In this document: positions 42,231-52,070 of the stretch, in pieces | How positions within the stretch are numbered: position 1 is the stretch's first letter | How the letters are laid out: each line of letters opens with the position of its first letter | DNA from: Bacteroidia bacterium | GTDB lineage: Bacteria > Bacteroidota > Bacteroidia > Chitinophagales > Chitinophagaceae | DNA: 64,000 nucleotides | Assembly (NCBI GenBank): GCA_030429205.1 | Contig: JAUICZ010000001.1 | Coordinates: 672,806-736,805, forward strand | Direction of reading: 5' to 3' | Position numbers and translations under genes: made by a program | Notes under the pieces: generated by a model | What the model was told of the DNA's origin: nothing | Seen by the model: only the letters and a program-made list of their open reading frames with translations | Database searches by the model: none

Positions 42231-42671
42231 ATGCAGTCACTAACATTTAAAAGAGTACTAACCACCGATAAAGAATACCAACAGGTTTTCGACTTGCGTG
42301 AAGAAATATTGCGCAAACCAATTGGATTGTCGTTGCATGATGAAGATCTAAGCAACGAAGTAAATGACCATATTCTCACGGCATTTAATGGTGGTGAACT
42401 TGTAGCCTGTTTGATTTTGACTCCTAAATCTGAAAACACATTTCAGCTTAGACAAATGGCTGTTTCTAAAGCAGTACAGGGTAAACAGGTAGGCCGTAAG
42501 CTGGTAGCTTATGCAGAAACATACACAGTTGAGAATGGCTATAGCAAAATAGTATTACATGCCAGGATGGTAGCGAAAGGTTTTTACGAAAAGCTCGTCT
42601 ATAAACAAATCGGCGATGTGTTTACAGAAGTTGGTATACCGCATGTATTTATGGAAAAGCAATTGGCTTGA
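42231..42671 (+). CDS. GNAT-family N-acetyltransferase
   Basis: A 146-residue GNAT acyltransferase. The N-terminal part contains VFDLREEILRKPIGL, as in the ElaA/YjcF-like group. The acetyl-CoA site is seen in FQLRQMAVSKAVQGKQVGRKLV (motif A, Q/R-x-x-G-x-G/V variant) and the C-terminal strand KIVLHARMVAKGFYEKLVYKQ. The substrate is unknown. A TTG two codons upstream is possible, but the ATG at 42231, 6 nt after the VWA stop, is preferred. It overlaps the next gene by 4 nt, so translation of the three genes is probably coupled. Confidence 0.85.
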   Translation: MQSLTFKRVLTTDKEYQQVFDLREEILRKPIGLSLHDEDLSNEVNDHILTAFNGGELVACLILTPKSENTFQLRQMAVSKAVQGKQVGRKLVAYAETYTVENGYSKIVLHARMVAKGFYEKLVYKQIGDVFTEVGIPHVFMEKQLA

Positions 42672-43831
42672 AACACTGTAAAAGAAAAAATACTGAGGTA
42701 ACGGTACAATACTTTACACATAGTAAAGACCTGCCGGATATATGGGATGCCTTAGTGCCGGAGAACCACTTTTTACATAGCCAAAATTTAGCAGTTACAG
42801 AACAGTCGGGTTTAAGTAACATTTCATTTTTGTATGTAATGTGTGTTAAGGGTGATGAGGTACAGATAGCAACTGCTTTTCAAATACTCAAGCTTGGTAC
42901 AGAGCATGTCAATAAAAAATTAGTATCTCCATTACAGCATTTTGCATGGAGAGGTTATGCAACTATAGCGCAACCTAAACTGTTGGTGGGTGGGCATCTT
43001 TTTCGGCACGATGTACGCTCTGTATATTGTAATGGACAACTGGATGGTTTTGAAGAATATACTTTTTATAAGCTGGCAATAGATAAGGCTATGCAGGTGA
43101 GTTGTACAAGTGCTGTGCTGCTAAAGGATATGCCCGAAAAGTTATCGAAGTACTTCAGGAATTTTGCGCCAAAGTATTTGCAATTGCGCAACGATATAAG
43201 CATGGAAATGAATGTTGACCCGACATGGAACGATATTCATGATTATGAAAAAGCATTGAAACATAAATACGCACAGCGTTTCAGAAAGGTGCGTAAGCCG
43301 TGGGAGCAATTACAGGTAAAAGAACTTTCTGTTGAAGATGTTGAGGAAAACAAAGAAGATATCTTTCAATTGTACGGTCAGGTTGCAGCGCATCAGCAAG
43401 TACGCATAGGTTTGTTAAGCGTAGACTTTATTCCGATGCTGAAAAAGAACTACGACGATCAATTGAAAGTGTGGGGTATATATGAGGAGGAGAACCTTAT
43501 TGGTTTTTTCAGTGCGTGGATTTTGCCGGATGCTTTTGATATGTTTTACATAGGTTTTGAGTACGAGAAGAACTACCAGTTGAATCTGTATTTCAACATA
43601 CTGTTCTTTAGCATAGAGCAGGCTATTCGGTATAAGAAACCGAAGCTTATTTTAGGTCGTACTGCATTGGACGCAAAAGCACGTTTGGGTTGTAAGCCTA
43701 AATACCTTTCTACTTTTCTTTATGTGCGCAACAAATTAATAAGAGATAGGGTTATGCGCACTCAAGCTAATACTTCTGATAAAGAAGGGGCATGGGAGTC
43801 GAGACACCCGTTAAAAGCACAACAAAACTAG
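42668..43831 (+). CDS. FemAB/BioF2-like acyltransferase-fold protein
   Basis: A 387-residue protein with a duplicated GNAT-type outline similar to the DUF482/BioF2-like group, which includes peptidoglycan-related aminoacyl/acyl transferases. The C-terminal half shows FQLYGQVAAHQQVRIGLLS, EENLIGFFSAWILPDAFDMFYIG and KPKLILGRTALDAKARLGCKPKYL, the usual acyl-acceptor region. The start is TTG at 42668, sharing TTGA with the GNAT stop; the next in-frame Met is about residue 58, inside conserved sequence. It belongs to the VWA-GNAT unit. Its stop overlaps the convergent polA stop through a shared CTAG. Substrate unknown. Confidence 0.7.
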   Translation: MKHCKRKNTEVTVQYFTHSKDLPDIWDALVPENHFLHSQNLAVTEQSGLSNISFLYVMCVKGDEVQIATAFQILKLGTEHVNKKLVSPLQHFAWRGYATIAQPKLLVGGHLFRHDVRSVYCNGQLDGFEEYTFYKLAIDKAMQVSCTSAVLLKDMPEKLSKYFRNFAPKYLQLRNDISMEMNVDPTWNDIHDYEKALKHKYAQRFRKVRKPWEQLQVKELSVEDVEENKEDIFQLYGQVAAHQQVRIGLLSVDFIPMLKKNYDDQLKVWGIYEEENLIGFFSAWILPDAFDMFYIGFEYEKNYQLNLYFNILFFSIEQAIRYKKPKLILGRTALDAKARLGCKPKYLSTFLYVRNKLIRDRVMRTQANTSDKEGAWESRHPLKAQQN

Positions 43832-46659
43832 TGTGCCTCTAACCAGTTTTTACCAAAACCGGCCTCTGCAATTACAGGAACATTATGTGGTAGTGGCATA
43901 GCCGCTTCCATATTTTCTACAACTAATTGTTTTAACTGTTCCACTTCGTCTTGAGGTACATCAAATACCAATTCATCATGTACCTGCAATATCATTCTGG
44001 ATTTTAAAGAAGACTTCTTCAGCTCATCATGCACTTTTATCATAGCTAGCTTTATCATATCAGCAGCCGAACCTTGTATGGGCGAGTTGATGGCATTTCG
44101 CTCAGCGTATCCGCGTACTGTTTGGTTAGACGAGCTAATGTCTCTCAGGTATCTTCTTCTGCCTTTTAGTGTTCGTACATAACCATGCTGTTGAGCAAAC
44201 TGTACGGTATCATCCATGTAGTTTTTAATGCCCGAGTATTCTTTCAGATAGTTTTCTATGATCTCTCGGGCTTCTGTTCTGCTGATGCCCAAAGAACCTG
44301 CTAAACCAAATGCTGTTTGTCCGTAAATAATACCAAAGTTTACAGCTTTGGCAGCACGGCGCATTTCTTTTGTAACATCTGCTTCTGCCACACCATATAC
44401 TTTAGCCGCGGTTGCAGTGTGTATGTCTTTGTTATCTATAAAGGCTTGCATCATAGCCGGATCTTCGCTGATAGCCGCAACAATGCGTAGCTCAATTTGT
44501 GAATAGTCGGCAGATAGTAATACCCACCCTTTTTCGCGTGGTACAAAAGCTTTTCTTACTTCTCGTCCACGATCAGTTTTAATTGGTATGTTTTGCAGGT
44601 TCGGGTTGATGCTGCTCAACCGACCTGTTACAGCAATAGCCTGGTTGAAGTTAGTATGTATTCTTCCCGTCCGCGGGTTGATCATAGTTGGTAGTGCATC
44701 TACATACGTACTTTTCAACTTGCTCAATTCTCGAAAGACAAGAATGTCGTCCACTATCTGATGTTTGTCGCGTAGTCTTTGTAACACATCTTCGCTGGTA
44801 GCGTACTGGCCGGACTTTGTTTTCTTAGCCTTTTCATCCAGTTTCATTTTATCAAAAAGAACTTCTCCCAATTGTTTCGGAGATGATAGTTTAAACCTTA
44901 CCCCGGCTTGTTTATACACGCTTTCTTCGGCTTGTATAATTTCATCCTGAAGTGTAGCAGAGTAATTTTCTAAGAAGTTAGTATCAAGCCCCACTCCTTC
45001 ATATTCCATATCCAGCAGTACAGGTACTAAACTGTTTTCTACTTCATAAAAAACTTCGCGCACCTCATTTTTATCCAGTAAAGGGTCTAGCGCATTTTTA
45101 AGTTGAAAGGTCACATCTGCATCTTCGGCTGCATATTCAGATACCTCTTCAACAGGTACGTCTTTCATGCTTTTTTGCCCCTTACCTTTTTTGCCTATTA
45201 ATGTTTCTATCGACACAGGTTGGTAGCTCAGGTACTTTTCACTTAACATATCCATACTGCGCTTACCTTCAGGCTCTATTACATAATGTGCCAGCATAGT
45301 ATCGTATGTATTTCCTTTTAGCTCAAAACCATACCATTTAAGTATGGTCATATCGTACTTAATATTCTGCCCTATCCAGAGAATATCTTCCTTGTCAAAT
45401 ACGGGTTGAAATATTTTTAAAAACTCAACAGCAGCATCTTTCTCATGTGGAATAGATACATAGTATGCATCTCCCTTTGTCCAACAGAAACTCATACCCA
45501 GTATATCTGCCTGATGAGCATCTATTCCTGTCGTCTCTGTATCAAAGGCAACTTCTTTTTGTTTGAGTATATCTGCTACCAGTTTTTTGGCATCAGCCTC
45601 TTCAGTAATTAGCTTGTAATTGTGCTTGGTGTTTGCTAGTGTAGCTAGTTCGTGTTTTTTATCCTCAACTGGTTTGGCTTTTACTGCAGGTTGTTCTATT
45701 GGGTTACCAAACAGATCAAGCGGGGCATTCGGGTCTGGTTTTGAAGGAGCTTCTGCCGCAGGTGCTGCAGCTACCTGTACCTCTTCTCCTAAAATTCTTT
45801 TACCTAGTGTTCTAAACTCCAGATCAGAGAATATTTCGCCTAATGCATCTTTGTTCGGCGGGTCTACGGCAAAGTCTCCTTCATGAAATTCAACAGGTAC
45901 ATCTGTGATGATGGTTGCCAGCTTTTTTGACATTACTGCATCTTCTTTACCATCTCGTACCTTTTCTCCCAGTTTACCTTTTATTTCTTCAGCATGTTCC
46001 AAAATGCCTTCTAGTGTATCGTATTGTGCTAATAGTTTAGCTGCAGTTTTTTCTCCTACACCCTTTATGCCCGGTATGTTGTCAACGGCATCACCCATCA
46101 GCCCCAACATATCTATTACCTGGTCTACACGTTGAATGTTCCACTTTTCACAAACTTCTTTTGGTCCCATTATCTGTACATCACCACCCTGATAACCCGG
46201 CTTGTATATATACACATTATCGCGTACCAGTTGTCCGTAGTCCTTATCCGGTGTTACCATGTATACAGTATACCCAAGGTCTGATGCCTGATGAGCCAGT
46301 CCGCCGATGATGTCATCAGCTTCATAACCGTCACATTCTAAAACAGGGATGTTGAATCCTTCAATAATTCTTTTAATATCAGGTATGGCAGCTAAAAGGT
46401 CTTCTGGAGTATCTTGACGGTTGGCCTTGTAGTCTGCAAAATCTTCGTGGCGTTCTGTAGGAGCCGATGTATCGAATACTACGGCAAGATGGCTGGGCGC
46501 TTCTTTACGTATCAGCTCGAATAAAGTAGATGTAAAGCCAAACTGTGCATTGGTATTTTTACCCTTGCTGGTAACGCGTGGGTTGCGTATTAGAGCATAA
46601 TATGCACGAAATATCAATGCGAATGCATCGAGGAGAAAAAGTTTTTTATCATCAGCCAT
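43828..46659 (-). CDS. polA: DNA polymerase I
   Basis: A 943-residue replication/repair polymerase with three domains: 5' nuclease (1-290, LFLLDAFALIFRAYYALIRN, CDGYEADDIIGGLA, GLMGDAVDNIPGI); 3'-5' proofreading exonuclease (about 350-540, with the active-site VAFDTETTGIDAHQ, IGQNIKYDMTIL and YAAEDADVTFQL intact); and the polymerase domain (SADYSQIELRIVAAI near 713, RRAAKAVNFGIIYGQ, and LQVHDELVFDVP near 895). Because DxE and later acidic residues remain, proofreading should be active. It lies 31 nt downstream of the YkgJ-type gene in the same direction. Its stop is shared with the convergent transferase gene. Confidence 0.97.
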   Translation of the reverse strand: MADDKKLFLLDAFALIFRAYYALIRNPRVTSKGKNTNAQFGFTSTLFELIRKEAPSHLAVVFDTSAPTERHEDFADYKANRQDTPEDLLAAIPDIKRIIEGFNIPVLECDGYEADDIIGGLAHQASDLGYTVYMVTPDKDYGQLVRDNVYIYKPGYQGGDVQIMGPKEVCEKWNIQRVDQVIDMLGLMGDAVDNIPGIKGVGEKTAAKLLAQYDTLEGILEHAEEIKGKLGEKVRDGKEDAVMSKKLATIITDVPVEFHEGDFAVDPPNKDALGEIFSDLEFRTLGKRILGEEVQVAAAPAAEAPSKPDPNAPLDLFGNPIEQPAVKAKPVEDKKHELATLANTKHNYKLITEEADAKKLVADILKQKEVAFDTETTGIDAHQADILGMSFCWTKGDAYYVSIPHEKDAAVEFLKIFQPVFDKEDILWIGQNIKYDMTILKWYGFELKGNTYDTMLAHYVIEPEGKRSMDMLSEKYLSYQPVSIETLIGKKGKGQKSMKDVPVEEVSEYAAEDADVTFQLKNALDPLLDKNEVREVFYEVENSLVPVLLDMEYEGVGLDTNFLENYSATLQDEIIQAEESVYKQAGVRFKLSSPKQLGEVLFDKMKLDEKAKKTKSGQYATSEDVLQRLRDKHQIVDDILVFRELSKLKSTYVDALPTMINPRTGRIHTNFNQAIAVTGRLSSINPNLQNIPIKTDRGREVRKAFVPREKGWVLLSADYSQIELRIVAAISEDPAMMQAFIDNKDIHTATAAKVYGVAEADVTKEMRRAAKAVNFGIIYGQTAFGLAGSLGISRTEAREIIENYLKEYSGIKNYMDDTVQFAQQHGYVRTLKGRRRYLRDISSSNQTVRGYAERNAINSPIQGSAADMIKLAMIKVHDELKKSSLKSRMILQVHDELVFDVPQDEVEQLKQLVVENMEAAMPLPHNVPVIAEAGFGKNWLEAH

Positions 46660-46690
46660 ACGGCTAATTTACTGCTTTTAACTTAGTAGC

Positions 46691-47191
46691 CTACCACTCA
46701 TACTCTTTCTCAACACGTTTTTTCAACCTGCTTACCAGCTCAAAGGTAGCCGGGCAACGTGTTACGTTTTGAGCGTAAGTATCGTTGTATAAGTCAAAGT
46801 CTTTTTTGTCGTGGTGCGGGAATCCTGCGCAGTCATCAGGACGAATTTCATATATACTGCATTTATGATCTTCTTGTAAGAACTGGCAAGGGGTGGAAAC
46901 GTTCATCCAGTCGCCGTTCTTATCTTTATACAACCATTTTTCTTTGAATTGTTTTGGCTTCATGCCAAAATGGTCGGCAATGCGCCTGATGTCCTTACGG
47001 TTATATGTCGGGGTCATTGTTTTGCAGCAATTAGCACAGGCTAAACAATCAATATCCTCCCAAACAGTTTTGTCAACCTCTTGTACAAGATCTTCCATAT
47101 TTTCAGGAACGATCTTATCTAACTTTTTGAGGAACTTCTTAAGGCCTGCTTTTTTATTAGCAACCTTTTTATCAAATTTTTTCAAATCCAT
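46691..47191 (-). CDS. YkgJ-family cysteine-cluster protein
   Basis: A 166-residue cytoplasmic protein with the CxxCxxCC-type zinc or iron-sulfur ligand set: DCLACANCCKTMTP near residue 50, then CQFLQEDHKCSIYEIRPDDC and a later RCPATFELV cysteine. This is the YkgJ (UPF0153) family, whose function is unproven. The N-terminus is lysine-rich (KKFDKKVANKKAGLKKFLKK). It is directly upstream of polA with 31 nt between them, suggesting co-expression. Its start is divergent from the DUF5686 gene. Confidence 0.85.
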   Translation of the reverse strand: MDLKKFDKKVANKKAGLKKFLKKLDKIVPENMEDLVQEVDKTVWEDIDCLACANCCKTMTPTYNRKDIRRIADHFGMKPKQFKEKWLYKDKNGDWMNVSTPCQFLQEDHKCSIYEIRPDDCAGFPHHDKKDFDLYNDTYAQNVTRCPATFELVSRLKKRVEKEYEW

Positions 47192-47231
47192 AGAACTGTA
47201 TAAATATAAATGGTTTACGGATATGGTGTTG

Positions 47232-47239
47232 TATTTTTG
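47232..47239 (+). promoter_or_regulatory. Candidate -7 box for the DUF5686 gene
   Basis: TATTTTTG matches TAnnTTTG and lies 56 nt before the ATG at 47296. Confidence 0.4.
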
Positions 47240-47295
47240 CCTGATTTTTTATCTGCCTTGGGTTAACTTTTTGTTAGGCAGATTCTACCGGAAAT

Positions 47296-49854
47296 ATGAT
47301 GCGTAAGCTTTTGTGTTTAACAATATTTTTCCTGTACTGCCAGCAAATAGTTGCGCAGGTGACAGACCCTGCTTTGAACAACGATCGTAAACGCAAATTT
47401 AAGTACAGGATATACGGGCAAGTAACAGACGCAGACGATGGGTTGGAGCTACCGTATACTCCGGTCTTTTTTTCAGGAACATCTGTTGGTACTTCTACTG
47501 ACGAAGATGGTAAGTATGAGCTGGGTTTTGACAGCTTTCCGGGGGATAGTATTATAGTACAGGTTTTGGGCTATAAAAGAACTGCACAAAAAGTAGATAA
47601 AGAGCAGCGCAGTGCTGAATATAATTTTCAGTTAGAACGATCTTCTAATATGCTGGGAGAGGCTGTTGTTCGCCCGGGGCAAGATCCTGCAATAGCACTC
47701 ATGAAAAATGTGATCAGGTTTAAGAACAGGAATAATCCGGATAAACTTGATAATTATAAATATGAGGCATACAACAAAATTGAGCTGGACCTGCTGAACT
47801 TAAAGCGCAAAACATTTGAAAGCCTTCCGGTTCCTTACCTGAAAAAGTTGGGTTTTGTTTTTGACAATGTAGACAGCTTCTCTTATAGTAAACCCTTCCT
47901 GCCGTTTTATTTTACAGAGGCGCTATCTGATTACTATTACCAAAAAGATCCTAAAAGAACGAAGGAGTATGTAAAAGCATCTCAGGTAAAGGTGGTGACG
48001 AATAAGAACATGACACAGAGCATGTCTCAGTATTTGGGTAAATTATACCTGGCTATTAACCCTTACGATAATTACCTGCCGTTTTTTGATAAAGAGTTTG
48101 TAAGCCCGCTTAGTAACAATGCACTGGGATTTTACAAATACAAAATAGTTGATACTCAAGAAAAGTACGGTTATACAATAATCACAGTTCGTTTTGAGCC
48201 ACAGCGAAAAGGAGAACAATGTTTTGAAGGTGAATTGAAAATTGTAAAAGATGTTTTCGCAGTACAATATATAGGTGCTGCCATGCCGGGCACTGCAAAT
48301 ATAAACTGGGTAAAAAAAGCTGACTTCTACAGAGAGTATACTCCGCTGGGCGACACCCTATGGTTCTGTACAAAAGAGAATATTACAGCAGAGCTTGAGT
48401 TAACACAAGAGCCGTTTAGCACATTAGGTTTTGTAGTCCGTAAAACAACATCGTATAAAGATATTGTAGTAAACGACAGTAGCATTAGCGAAGTGGTAGA
48501 AAGTAAGTTCTTTAAAAGAGATGTGGTTGTAGCTGACAGTGCAACAGAAACCTCTGAAGCTTTTTGGGCAACTGCACGTCACGATACACTTAACAAAAAT
48601 GAACAGGGTGTATACGATATGTATGATTCTTTGGAGCACAATAAATCGTACAACAGGTTAAAAACGCTGGGCAAGATCATTGCAACAGGAGGTTATAAGT
48701 TCGGGCCGATTGAATTAGGACCATACTGGAATGCTTACAGTAACAATAGAGTAGAAGGTAATCGTTTTCAGTTTACCATGGGTACAACCCCTAAGCTGTT
48801 TAAAGATGTTTACATCAATGGTTATGTAGCCTACGGTGTTGGCGATAATCGTTTTAAGTACAATGCCAATGTTAGGTATATTACCAACCGAGCACCGAGA
48901 CGGTACTTTAACTTTGCCTACACCAGAGATATTGATAACACTGTAAACTACTATGATAAGGTAGGGTTTAATAATATACTGAGTGTAGCCATCAGAAAGA
49001 AAGGTATTCCATGGAAGTTTATGTTTGCCGATAATGTAAGGTTGGAATACTACAATGAGTTCTTCAGTGGTTTTAGTCAGCTATTTACTATTTACAGAAA
49101 AATATACGACCCTTACGACCCGCTACCAAGTACAAAAATATTTCAGGATGTAAATGGAACGCCTTCTAAAACGGTAACTGCTACAGAAGTAAGTTTACGT
49201 TTAAGATTTGCCTATAAAGAACGTTTCTTGAATGGTAACTACCTGCGTTACAGTTTAGGAAGTAAGTACCCGATTGTTGAATTACGTTTGGCATTAGGGT
49301 TAAAAGATGTTTGGGAAAGCGATTATGGTTATCAGCGTGTCAATTTTACTTTATCAGATAATTGGCGGATACCGCCTTTCGGGCAACTTTATATAAGCTT
49401 GTTTGCAGGTAAGTATTTTGGGAAACTGCCATATCCTTTATTGGAGCAACACCCGGGTAATGAATTGTACGTGTACAACAAGTATGCATTCAATATGATG
49501 AACCAGTATGAGTTTTTAAGTGACGAGTACTTTGGCATCAACTTGGAACATAGTTTGGGAGGAGGCTTTTTAAAGTATGTACCACTGATTAAAAAACTTA
49601 AATGGCGACAATTTTGGACAGCTAAAAGTATCATTGGTTCATTAAGCCAGGCGAACAAACAATATAATTTTGATAAAGGATTCACCTTCCGATCGTTGGA
49701 AGGCGAACCTTATCTTGAGTTAGGTACAGGCATAGAAAATATATTCCGAGTATTCAGGGTAGATTTTGTATGGAGGGTGACACCTAAAAGTTTGCCTAAC
49801 GAAACGGTTAAGCGAGATTTTGGCATCTTTGGAGGTGTTAAATTGGCATTCTAA
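47296..49854 (+). CDS. DUF5686 outer-membrane protein with carboxypeptidase-regulatory-like domain
   Basis: An 852-residue exported protein. After a signal peptide (ending QQIVAQ), a carboxypeptidase-D-regulatory-like beta-sandwich (about 35-115) shows YRIYGQVTDADDGLELPYTPV and GTSTDEDGKYEL. The following DUF5686 region has AIALMKNVIRFKNRNNPDKLDNYKYEAY (partly quoted as ALMKNVIRFKNRNNP), and the C-terminal 400 residues are a long series of amphipathic strands ending in FGIFGGVKLAF, an outer-membrane barrel. TonB-like N-domain features suggest a role in envelope assembly or uptake, but none is proven for the family. Its stop overlaps the convergent bcp stop by 4 nt. Confidence 0.85.
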   Translation: MMRKLLCLTIFFLYCQQIVAQVTDPALNNDRKRKFKYRIYGQVTDADDGLELPYTPVFFSGTSVGTSTDEDGKYELGFDSFPGDSIIVQVLGYKRTAQKVDKEQRSAEYNFQLERSSNMLGEAVVRPGQDPAIALMKNVIRFKNRNNPDKLDNYKYEAYNKIELDLLNLKRKTFESLPVPYLKKLGFVFDNVDSFSYSKPFLPFYFTEALSDYYYQKDPKRTKEYVKASQVKVVTNKNMTQSMSQYLGKLYLAINPYDNYLPFFDKEFVSPLSNNALGFYKYKIVDTQEKYGYTIITVRFEPQRKGEQCFEGELKIVKDVFAVQYIGAAMPGTANINWVKKADFYREYTPLGDTLWFCTKENITAELELTQEPFSTLGFVVRKTTSYKDIVVNDSSISEVVESKFFKRDVVVADSATETSEAFWATARHDTLNKNEQGVYDMYDSLEHNKSYNRLKTLGKIIATGGYKFGPIELGPYWNAYSNNRVEGNRFQFTMGTTPKLFKDVYINGYVAYGVGDNRFKYNANVRYITNRAPRRYFNFAYTRDIDNTVNYYDKVGFNNILSVAIRKKGIPWKFMFADNVRLEYYNEFFSGFSQLFTIYRKIYDPYDPLPSTKIFQDVNGTPSKTVTATEVSLRLRFAYKERFLNGNYLRYSLGSKYPIVELRLALGLKDVWESDYGYQRVNFTLSDNWRIPPFGQLYISLFAGKYFGKLPYPLLEQHPGNELYVYNKYAFNMMNQYEFLSDEYFGINLEHSLGGGFLKYVPLIKKLKWRQFWTAKSIIGSLSQANKQYNFDKGFTFRSLEGEPYLELGTGIENIFRVFRVDFVWRVTPKSLPNETVKRDFGIFGGVKLAF

Positions 49855-50312
49855 ATGCCGAACTTAGCCAGTATCTGTGCCGCGTGGTCGCGCACCTTTG
49901 GTCTTTTGATGATGTGAACGATCTTGCCTTTCTCGTCAATCAAAAATGTCCAACGCCTCATGCCCACAACAATATTTCCGTACATGTTTTTCTCTCCCCA
50001 CGTCCCGTATTTCTCTGATATTTTTTTGCTGGTATCTACCAGTAAAGGAAAGTTTAATTTGAACTTTTTAGTAAAAGCGTCGTGACTATCTACATCATCA
50101 GGGCTAACGCCTAGAACAACAATCCCCTGTTTTGTCAGGTCTTTATAGTTATCTCTTATGTTACAAGCTTGTATGGTACATAGCTCTGTATCATCTTCCG
50201 GATAAAAGTACATTACTACCTTTTTACCTTTAAAGTCAGCTAGTGATACTGTATTACCTTTTTGATCTTTTGCTTTGAATGCCGGCGCTTTGTCGCCTAC
50301 TTTTAAATCCAT
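49851..50312 (-). CDS. bcp: Peroxiredoxin of the BCP/PrxQ type (thiol peroxidase)
   Basis: A 153-residue cytoplasmic peroxiredoxin that reduces hydrogen and organic peroxides with thioredoxin. It has the opening VGDKAPAFKAKDQKGNTVSL, then the active site YFYPEDDTELCTIQACNIRDNY with peroxidatic cysteine near residue 46 and a resolving cysteine five positions later. VVLGVSPDD and TFLIDEKGKIVHI follow. The usual TPGCT is TELCT here, a small variation. It is 6 nt downstream of the M23 peptidase gene, so one transcript is likely. Confidence 0.93.
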   Translation of the reverse strand: MDLKVGDKAPAFKAKDQKGNTVSLADFKGKKVVMYFYPEDDTELCTIQACNIRDNYKDLTKQGIVVLGVSPDDVDSHDAFTKKFKLNFPLLVDTSKKISEKYGTWGEKNMYGNIVVGMRRWTFLIDEKGKIVHIIKRPKVRDHAAQILAKFGI

Positions 50313-50318
50313 GTCTCT

Positions 50319-51995
50319 TTATCTTTTAAATGTGTATGTGATCGACTCTGTATTACCATTTTCATCAGTAGCAGATACAACTACTTCGTGATCACCTTTT
50401 TTAAACTTGTCTTCAAATTCGTAATAAAAAATATCACCATTTTGTTCAAATGGTACCCATTCTCCATCAATTTTTGCATCAAACTTAACAACCGAGGTTA
50501 TATCTTCTTTCGCTTTAAAGGTTATTCTGTCAGATTTTAGCAGTGCTGTTCTGCTTTGCATAGGTATGATTTGTGGTGGTGTAGTATCTTCTGCCAAACG
50601 GTATTCACCAAAAGTGCGAACGGACGCTCTGTACCATCCGTTATCAAAAACAGCATCTTTACCATATTCGTCTTTACCATCAAGGCTGTATACCATAGCT
50701 ATCTTATTGCGTAACTCAAACGGCACAGGTTTGTTGGGTTTAATATACAAGCTAAAGTAGGTGTGTATTGGTATTGTTTCGTCGCTAAGAGTATAACGAG
50801 CTGAATATGCATTAAGGTCTTCACGCTCACTCATGGTAAAACATATGTCGTCATACAGGTCTTTTGCTTCCAGCGAGAATTTTACATTCGGATGCGTAAA
50901 TGTGTTTATACGGTTTACTCTAAATACTTCTCCGTCGTCGCATGCGGGTCGCGAAGTGTGCGTACCGCTGAACCTTAAGTAAAAAGATATTGTGGTTGTA
51001 TTGTTACTGGCATCGTTTAGTTTTATTGTAACATGATGAGCTTTACCATCTTCTATTTCTAAACCACCCTTCATTTTGTTCAGCTCATAAATATGTGTAA
51101 GCCTGTTGCCGGGCAGTAAGAAAAACTGTTGTACCCACCTGCCTGTTTCTTTTTTGTATTTGTGGTCTGCATATGCGTGCAGATACCTCGTCACATCATA
51201 GCTTATGTCGTCCAGATTGATCTTGCACTGTACTTCTCCATCCATAATAAGCTCGGCAGTGCTGAAGTTCAATGTATTGTTTGTACCATTCATGTAGTCA
51301 AACATATCAATACCTACACCTACAAGATTGCTGCCCATGATCACAGAATCCAGCACATAGCTGCTACCTCTTTTTTTAGGTGTTCTTGTAATGGGTTCCT
51401 GCCTGTAAATGCTCTTAGTTAAGTTGTAGAAAACAACTTTGTATGGTTTGGGTGCAATGTTGTCTTTTATCTTAAAACCGAACAACATCGGGTTTACCGG
51501 ATGCCCTTTATTATTACGTATTTCAAAATGCAGGTGTGGTGCAGTAGAGCCACCTGTATTACCCGAGTAGGCAATAAAGTCTCCTTTTTTTACCGGAAAC
51601 TTTGATGCAGGTAAGTAAAGGTCTACTGCCCAGCTTTTGCGTTTGTATTGCTCTGCTCGCAAATACTTTTGTACTTCCGGTGCAAAATTGTTTAGGTGGG
51701 CATATAAAGTAGTATATCCGTTGGGGTGCTGTACATATAGTGCATGCCCAAACCCGCCGTTTTGTATTTTGATGCGAGAGATGTATCCGTCCGCGGCAGC
51801 ATGAACCTTAAAGTTTTCTTTACCTTCTGTTTTAATATCCAGCCCGCTATGAAAGTGGTTGGGGCGGCATTCACCAAAATTTCCTGCCAGTAAAATGGGA
51901 ATATCCAATGGATTACGAAAATAACCTTGCGGATATTTTTGTGCCTGTGCAGATACGGTTAATAGTAATAGTAACAGCAAAATTCTACTTCGCAT
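50319..51995 (-). CDS. M23-family zinc metallopeptidase, exported
   Basis: A 558-residue exported protein. A signal peptide (LLLLLLLTVSAQAQ) precedes an LytM/M23 domain (about 25-190) with the zinc site HFHSGLDIKTEG (H-x3-D) and HLHFEIRN (HxH), plus YVQHPNGYTTLYAHL. M23 enzymes cut peptide cross-links in peptidoglycan. All ligands are present, so it should be active. The C-terminal 350 residues are beta-sandwich-like and unassigned, ending in an Ig-like segment (HEVVVSATDENGNTE). It precedes bcp by 6 nt and starts opposite the DUF6787 gene. Confidence 0.9.
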   Translation of the reverse strand: MRSRILLLLLLLTVSAQAQKYPQGYFRNPLDIPILLAGNFGECRPNHFHSGLDIKTEGKENFKVHAAADGYISRIKIQNGGFGHALYVQHPNGYTTLYAHLNNFAPEVQKYLRAEQYKRKSWAVDLYLPASKFPVKKGDFIAYSGNTGGSTAPHLHFEIRNNKGHPVNPMLFGFKIKDNIAPKPYKVVFYNLTKSIYRQEPITRTPKKRGSSYVLDSVIMGSNLVGVGIDMFDYMNGTNNTLNFSTAELIMDGEVQCKINLDDISYDVTRYLHAYADHKYKKETGRWVQQFFLLPGNRLTHIYELNKMKGGLEIEDGKAHHVTIKLNDASNNTTTISFYLRFSGTHTSRPACDDGEVFRVNRINTFTHPNVKFSLEAKDLYDDICFTMSEREDLNAYSARYTLSDETIPIHTYFSLYIKPNKPVPFELRNKIAMVYSLDGKDEYGKDAVFDNGWYRASVRTFGEYRLAEDTTPPQIIPMQSRTALLKSDRITFKAKEDITSVVKFDAKIDGEWVPFEQNGDIFYYEFEDKFKKGDHEVVVSATDENGNTESITYTFKR

Positions 51996-52062
51996 ACAGC
52001 ATATATTCTGATAATATTGTCACTAAGATAAGGAGAAACAAGGGCGCTTTCAGAATAAAACT

Positions 52063-52070
52063 TAGTTTTG
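52063..52070 (+). promoter_or_regulatory. Candidate -7 box for the DUF6787 gene
   Basis: TAGTTTTG (exact TAnnTTTG) lies 32 nt before the ATG at 52103 and downstream of the longer reading-frame opening, supporting the short start. Confidence 0.5.
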
